From Curtobacterium poinsettiae (GTDB taxonomy: Bacteria > Actinomycetota > Actinomycetes > Actinomycetales > Microbacteriaceae), in NCBI RefSeq assembly GCF_025677645.1, contig NZ_CP106879.1, positions 2,046,001-2,110,000 on the forward strand: a stretch of 64,000 bases of DNA. Direction: 5' to 3'. Within the stretch, counting starts at the first letter, position 1, and each line of letters opens with the position of its first letter. The notes beneath the pieces were generated by a model. That model saw only the letters and a program-made list of their open reading frames with translations, was not told the origin of the DNA and did no database searches. Below, piece by piece: positions 60,284 through 64,000 of this stretch. A program made the position numbers and the translations under genes.

Positions 60284-60289
60284 TACGAT
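60284..60289 (+). promoter_or_regulatory. Candidate leaderless -10 for the HIT gene
   Basis: TACGAT at 60284-60289 lies at -12 to -7 before the ATG at 60296. The upstream GTG at 60254 would overlap rsmE and is not needed. A leaderless start is inferred. Confidence 0.48.
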
Positions 60290-60295
60290 GGAGCC

Positions 60296-60649
60296 ATGAG
60301 CAGCAGCACGCCCAGCGTCTTCTCCAAGATCATCGCGCGCGAGATCCCGGCGACCATCGTCGCCGAGGACGACCGTGTGATCGCGATCGAGGACATCGCC
60401 CCGAAGGCCCCCGTCCACGTGCTCGTCGTCCCCAAGACCGAGCAGTACGCGAACGTCGGCGAACTCGCAGCGGGCGACCCCGAACTGTTGGCCCACGTCG
60501 TCGCCACCGCGCAGCGGATCGCCGACGAGCGTGCCGACGGCCAGTTCCGACTCGTCTTCAACACCGGCGAAGCCGCCGGTCAGACCGTGTTCCACGTGCA
60601 CGCGCACGTACTCGCAGGTGAACTGCAGGAAGGCACCCTTGCCGGTTAA
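60296..60649 (+). CDS. HIT family protein (HinT-type)
   Basis: Small histidine-triad nucleotide-binding protein, probably a purine nucleoside phosphoramidase (HinT-like). The product has 117 residues. The triad motif HVHAHVLAG occurs near residues 100-108, and FSKIIAREIPATIVAEDD at the N-terminus is typical. Length, triad spacing and absence of a second domain fit the HinT branch. The ATG at 60296 has TACGAT at -12 to -7, and the stop overlaps phoH by 11 bases. Confidence 0.92.
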   Translation: MSSSTPSVFSKIIAREIPATIVAEDDRVIAIEDIAPKAPVHVLVVPKTEQYANVGELAAGDPELLAHVVATAQRIADERADGQFRLVFNTGEAAGQTVFHVHAHVLAGELQEGTLAG

Positions 60650-61781
60650 CGAACCCGTACAGCCCACCGCCGCCGAGGACGAGACCGTCTCGGTCTCGCT
60701 CCAGGTCGACGGCATCGCCATGGTGCAGCTGCTCGGCCCCCAGGACCGTCTGCTCAAGACCGTCGAGCGCCAGTACCCGGGCGTCCGGGTCGTCGTCCGT
60801 GGCAACGAGGTCACGCTGACCGGGCCGGAGCGCGACGTCGCCCGCGCGAAGGCGCTCGTCGACGAGCTCGTCGGCATGGTCAGGCGCGGGCAGGAGATCG
60901 GCCCGGCCGACATCCCGATGTCGGCACGGATCCTCGACGACGACCGCAAGCCGTCCGACACCTTCGGCACCCCGATCGTGTCGAGCCGCGGCAAGTCCGT
61001 CCGCCCGAAGACCGACGGGCAGCGTGCGTACGTCGACGCCATCGACGAGCACACCATCACGTTCGGCATCGGTCCGGCCGGTACCGGCAAGACGTACCTG
61101 GCGATGGCCAAGGCCGTGCAGGCGCTGCAGCGGCGCGAGGTCAACCGGATCATCCTCACCCGTCCCGCGGTCGAGGCCGGCGAGCGGCTCGGCTTCCTGC
61201 CGGGCACCCTGACCGACAAGATCGACCCGTACCTGCGCCCGCTCTACGACGCCCTGAACGAGATGATGGACCCGGAGCTGGTCCCGAAGCTCCTGGCGGC
61301 CGGCACCGTCGAGGTGGCCCCGCTGGCGTACATGCGCGGCCGGACGCTCAACGACTCCTTCGTGGTGCTCGACGAGGCGCAGAACACCACGCCCGAGCAG
61401 ATGAAGATGTTCCTGACCCGGCTCGGGTTCGGCTCGAAGATGGTCATCACCGGTGACATCACCCAGGTCGACCTGCCGGGCAACGTCTCCGGTCTCCGGC
61501 TCGTGACCCGCATCCTCGACCAGGTCGAGGACATCCACTTCGCCCGCCTCGGCAGCGAGGACGTGGTCCGCCACACCCTCGTCGGCCGGATCGTCGACGC
61601 GTACACGGTCTACGACGAGGAGCGCCTCGCCGAGCAGGCCGGGCAGCGCCCCGGTGGCCGTGGCACCGCCCCGGTCGGCAACCCCGACGGCGCCAACCGC
61701 GCCGAACGCAGGGGACGCCCGCCGCAGGACCGCGCACGACCCCCCTACCCCCAGAACGACGCCCGAGGAGGCACCCGGTGA
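60639..61781 (+). CDS. phoH: PhoH-family ATPase
   Basis: Predicted RNA-related ATPase often linked to YbeY. The product has 380 residues. The N-terminal 110 residues hold a KH-like segment ([21 protein letters not shown], about 50), then the PhoH domain with Walker [16 protein letters not shown] (about 145), [17 protein letters not shown] (about 174), Walker [16 protein letters not shown] (about 242), and [16 protein letters not shown] (about 266). A disordered basic tail ends it. The TTG at 60639 was chosen because GCAGGAAGG lies at 60626-60633; the open frame begins at 60531 but within the HIT gene. The stop overlaps ybeY. Confidence 0.93.
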   Translation: MPVNEPVQPTAAEDETVSVSLQVDGIAMVQLLGPQDRLLKTVERQYPGVRVVVRGNEVTLTGPERDVARAKALVDELVGMVRRGQEIGPADIPMSARILDDDRKPSDTFGTPIVSSRGKSVRPKTDGQRAYVDAIDEHTITFGIGPAGTGKTYLAMAKAVQALQRREVNRIILTRPAVEAGERLGFLPGTLTDKIDPYLRPLYDALNEMMDPELVPKLLAAGTVEVAPLAYMRGRTLNDSFVVLDEAQNTTPEQMKMFLTRLGFGSKMVITGDITQVDLPGNVSGLRLVTRILDQVEDIHFARLGSEDVVRHTLVGRIVDAYTVYDEERLAEQAGQRPGGRGTAPVGNPDGANRAERRGRPPQDRARPPYPQNDARGGTR

Positions 61782-62239
61782 GCATCGAGCTCAACAACGA
61801 GTCCGGCGTCGAGGTGGACGAGGCCGCGATCCAGCGGCTCGCCGCCTTCGCCCTCGACGCGATGCACGTCCACGCCGACGCCGAGCTCGCGATCGTGCTG
61901 GTCGACGAGGGCGCCATGGAGCAGCTGCACGTGCGGTGGATGGACGAGCCCGGCCCGACGGACGTCCTGAGCTTCCCGATGGACGAGCTGCGTCCCGGCA
62001 CGGAGGACGACCCCACGCCGGCCGGGCTGCTGGGCGACATCGTGCTCTGCCCGCAGGTGGCCGAGGAGCAGGCGAAGACCGCCGGGCACTCGAGCACCGA
62101 CGAGATGCTGCTGCTCACCTGCCACGGCATCCTGCACCTGCTCGGCTTCGACCACGCCGAGCCCGACGAGAAGGCCGAGATGTTCGGCATCCAGGGCGAG
62201 ATCCTGACCGCCTTCGCCGCCCAGCACCGAGGGCGGTAG
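61778..62239 (+). CDS. ybeY: Endoribonuclease YbeY
   Basis: Zinc-dependent RNase involved in 16S rRNA 3' maturation and ribosome quality control. The product has 153 residues. The zinc site is [11 protein letters not shown] (about 113-123), with the HxxxHxxGxxH arrangement, followed by a conserved acidic segment. [22 protein letters not shown] near residue 28 and [10 protein letters not shown] (about 62) also match. The GTG at 61778 overlaps the phoH stop (GTGA). The order phoH-ybeY-corC-era is the usual one. Confidence 0.96.
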   Translation: MSIELNNESGVEVDEAAIQRLAAFALDAMHVHADAELAIVLVDEGAMEQLHVRWMDEPGPTDVLSFPMDELRPGTEDDPTPAGLLGDIVLCPQVAEEQAKTAGHSSTDEMLLLTCHGILHLLGFDHAEPDEKAEMFGIQGEILTAFAAQHRGR

Positions 62240-62242
62240 CCG

Positions 62243-63565
62243 GTGGTCGTCGTCGCCGGACTCCTCGCGGTGGCGCTGGGGCTCGTCGTGCTCGGCGGAC
62301 TCCTCGCCGCGAGTGACGCCGCACTCTCGGTGGTCTCCCGTGCCGACCTCGAGGAGATCGCCAGGGGCAACAAGCGCCGGCGCGCCGTCGAGGCGATCGC
62401 GGACGACGTCGGAGCGCACGTCAACGCGCTGAACTTCTTCCGCGTCCTCGCCGAGACAGCGGCCGCGGTGCTCGTGACGATCGCCCTCGTGCGCGCCTTC
62501 GACAGCTGGTGGCTCGCACTCGTCGTCTCCGCCGCGATCATGACCGCGGTGTCGTTCGTGCTGGTCGGGTCGAGCCCGCGCAGCGTCGGACGCGCCCACG
62601 CCGAGCGACTGATCGGTGCGACGGGCGGCATCGTCCGCGGGGTCCGCATCGTGCTCGGTCCGCTGGCCGGGCTGCTCGTCCGGATCGGTGACCGGGTCAC
62701 CCCCGGCCGCGGCCGGAGCGCCTCCACCGTGTCGAGCGAGGAGCAGCTGCTCTCGCTCGTCGACGAGGCAACCGAGAGCAACGTGCTCGAGGACGAGGAC
62801 CGCGAACTCATCCACTCGGTGTTCGAGTTCAGCGACACCCTGGTGCGCGAGGTCATGGTGCCCCGCACGGACATGCTCACCGTCGACGGTGCGGAGACGC
62901 TGGCCGCGGCCATGGAGCAGTTCCTGGCCGCCGGGGTGTCCCGGATGCCCGTCACGGGCAAGGACAGCGACGACGTGCGGGGTGTGCTGTACCTCCGCGA
63001 CGTCGCGCGGTCGCTGTACGAGCGGCCGGCGTCCCGCACCGAGCGGGTCAGCCGACTGCTGCGGCCCGCCGAGTTCGTGCCGGAGTCGAAGCACGCCGAC
63101 GACACCCTGCGGCACATGCAGGTCGCCAAGAACCACCTGGTGCTGGTGGTCGACGAGTACGGCGGTGTCGCCGGGCTCGTGACCATGGAGGACCTCATCG
63201 AAGAACTCGTCGGCGACATCTCCGACGAGTACGACCGCGCCGTCGTCGACCGGACCGAGGTCGAACCGGGCATCTGGCGGATCTCCGCCCGACTGCCGAT
63301 CGACGAGCTCGGCGACCTGTTCGGCATCGAGCTCGACGACGACGACGTCGACACCGCCGGTGGTCTGCTCACCAAGGAGCTCGGACACCTGGCCGTGTCC
63401 GGCGACACCGTCACCGTGTCCGGGGTCGTCCTGACCGCCGACCGGGTCGAGGGCAAGCGCCGCCACCTCATCACCGTGCTCGCCGAGCGCACCCACGCCC
63501 TGGCCGACGTCGAGGACGCCTTCGACGACGCCGAACCCACCACGACGGGAACCACGCACGCATGA
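62243..63565 (+). CDS. CNNM/CorC-family protein with DUF21, CBS pair and CorC_HlyC domains
   Basis: Integral membrane protein related to CorC/HlyC (YtfL-type) magnesium-linked transporters. The product has 440 residues. The N-terminal DUF21 domain (about 1-165) has three to four hydrophobic segments, with ASDAALSVVSRADLEE near the start. Two CBS domains (about 205-325) contain VREVMVPRTDMLTVD and ILxDEYGGVAGLVTMEDLIEELVGDI-type sequence (here VDEYGGVAGLVTMEDLIEEL). The C-terminal CorC_HlyC domain runs to about 420. The GTG at 62243 lies three bases after the ybeY stop. Its stop overlaps the era ATG by four bases. A haemolysin label would be misleading. Confidence 0.9.
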   Translation: MVVVAGLLAVALGLVVLGGLLAASDAALSVVSRADLEEIARGNKRRRAVEAIADDVGAHVNALNFFRVLAETAAAVLVTIALVRAFDSWWLALVVSAAIMTAVSFVLVGSSPRSVGRAHAERLIGATGGIVRGVRIVLGPLAGLLVRIGDRVTPGRGRSASTVSSEEQLLSLVDEATESNVLEDEDRELIHSVFEFSDTLVREVMVPRTDMLTVDGAETLAAAMEQFLAAGVSRMPVTGKDSDDVRGVLYLRDVARSLYERPASRTERVSRLLRPAEFVPESKHADDTLRHMQVAKNHLVLVVDEYGGVAGLVTMEDLIEELVGDISDEYDRAVVDRTEVEPGIWRISARLPIDELGDLFGIELDDDDVDTAGGLLTKELGHLAVSGDTVTVSGVVLTADRVEGKRRHLITVLAERTHALADVEDAFDDAEPTTTGTTHA

Positions 63566-64000
63566 CCGACCCCGACACCACCCAGGCCGGCTCGGAGCAG
63601 CCCTACCGCGCGGGCTTCGTCTCGTTCGTCGGCCGTCCGAACGTCGGCAAGTCGACGCTGACCAACGCCCTGGTGGGCGAGAAGGTCGCCATCACCTCGT
63701 CCAAGCCGCAGACCACCCGACGCGCCATCCGCGGGATCGTGCACCGGCCCGACGGCCAGGTGATCATCGTCGACACGCCGGGCGTGCACCGTCCGCGCAC
63801 CCTGCTCGGCGAACGGTTGAACGACCTCGTGCAGTCCACGCTCGGCGACGTCGACGTGATCGGGTTCTGCGTGCCGGCCAACGAGCCCGTCGGCCCCGGC
63901 GACCGGTTCATCAACGACACGCTCGACCAGTACCCGCGCGCCAAGAAGATCGCGATCGTGACGAAGATCGACAGCACCTCCAAGGACCGCGTCGGCGAGC
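63562..64000 (+). CDS. era: GTPase Era, N-terminal part (3' end outside window)
   Basis: Essential GTPase for 30S assembly. The ATG at 63562 overlaps the preceding stop by four bases. The first 146 codons are visible: residues 1-15 are a polar extension, then FVGRPNVGKSTLTNAL (G1, about 22-37), KPQTTRRAIRGI (G2), VDTPGVH (G3, about 71) and TKID (G4, about 134). The KH domain lies beyond the window edge. Placement after ybeY and the CorC-type gene supports Era over EngA/Der. Confidence 0.93.
   Translation, partial: MTDPDTTQAGSEQPYRAGFVSFVGRPNVGKSTLTNALVGEKVAITSSKPQTTRRAIRGIVHRPDGQVIIVDTPGVHRPRTLLGERLNDLVQSTLGDVDVIGFCVPANEPVGPGDRFINDTLDQYPRAKKIAIVTKIDSTSKDRVGE

Noticed and set aside
62243..63565. 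Haemolysin
   Set aside because: The HlyC name is historical; domain order (DUF21, CBS pair, CorC_HlyC) points to an ion-transport-related protein.

Overview
The window is chromosomal DNA of a very GC-rich actinobacterium. The content and order point to the Microbacteriaceae, perhaps a Curtobacterium-like organism; that placement is inferred from gene order, the DivIVA/SepF/FtsQ division set, the actinobacterial CtaF oxidase subunit and codon use, not from a marker search. GTG and TTG starts are common and genes are tightly packed, often with 1-4 base stop/start overlaps. No rRNA, tRNA, CRISPR array, insertion sequence or prophage was seen. Nearly everything is core housekeeping.

Layout. 1-13.5 kb is the division and cell-wall cluster: end of murF, mraY, murD, ftsW, murG, murC, ftsQ, ftsZ, a YggS-type PLP protein, sepF, yggT, divIVA, lspA and an RluD-type pseudouridine synthase. 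13.8-21.4 kb holds dnaE, a DUF2200 protein, a kinase-like phosphotransferase, hisD, nrdR and pyrD. 21.5-28.95 kb holds a minus-strand DUF3043 membrane protein, an M20 peptidase, erpA, the aa3 oxidase genes ctaC-ctaD-ctaF, and a stand-alone short glucose-6-phosphate dehydrogenase. 29-32.9 kb has a minus-strand pair (GH15 glycosidase, App1/DUF2183 phosphatase) and a TetR regulator. 33.1-36.4 kb is a four-gene OpuC-type osmoprotectant importer. 36.7-42.5 kb is cydABDC for cytochrome bd. 42.6-49.5 kb is leuS, comEA, comEC and holA. 49.7-64 kb is rpsT (minus), a frame-disrupted aminotransferase, lepA, several small genes, hemW, hrcA-dnaJ-rsmE, a HIT protein, phoH, ybeY, a CorC-type CBS protein and the start of era.

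How the genes work together. The first block makes lipid II (MurF/MraY/MurD/MurG/MurC), polymerises it at the septum (FtsW) and builds and places the Z-ring (FtsZ, SepF, FtsQ, DivIVA). The cta and cyd blocks are two alternative terminal oxidases, and ErpA supplies Fe-S clusters. The last block joins translation and RNA maturation (LepA, RsmE, YbeY, PhoH, Era) with heat-shock control (HrcA-DnaJ).

Main points for a second look: an imperfect dyad before ftsZ that fits a MerR-type FtsR operator; a CIRCE-like operator before hrcA; a frameshift that detaches the C-terminal substrate-binding part of the aminotransferase; a comEC frame that stays open 668 bases into holA; two intergenic inverted repeats sharing GTGAGCAGA arms, both between convergent genes; a cluster of GTGCGAG palindromes before lepA; and many start codons sitting 7-8 bases after a TAnnnT hexamer, suggesting frequent leaderless transcription. 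No clearly novel multi-gene system was found.
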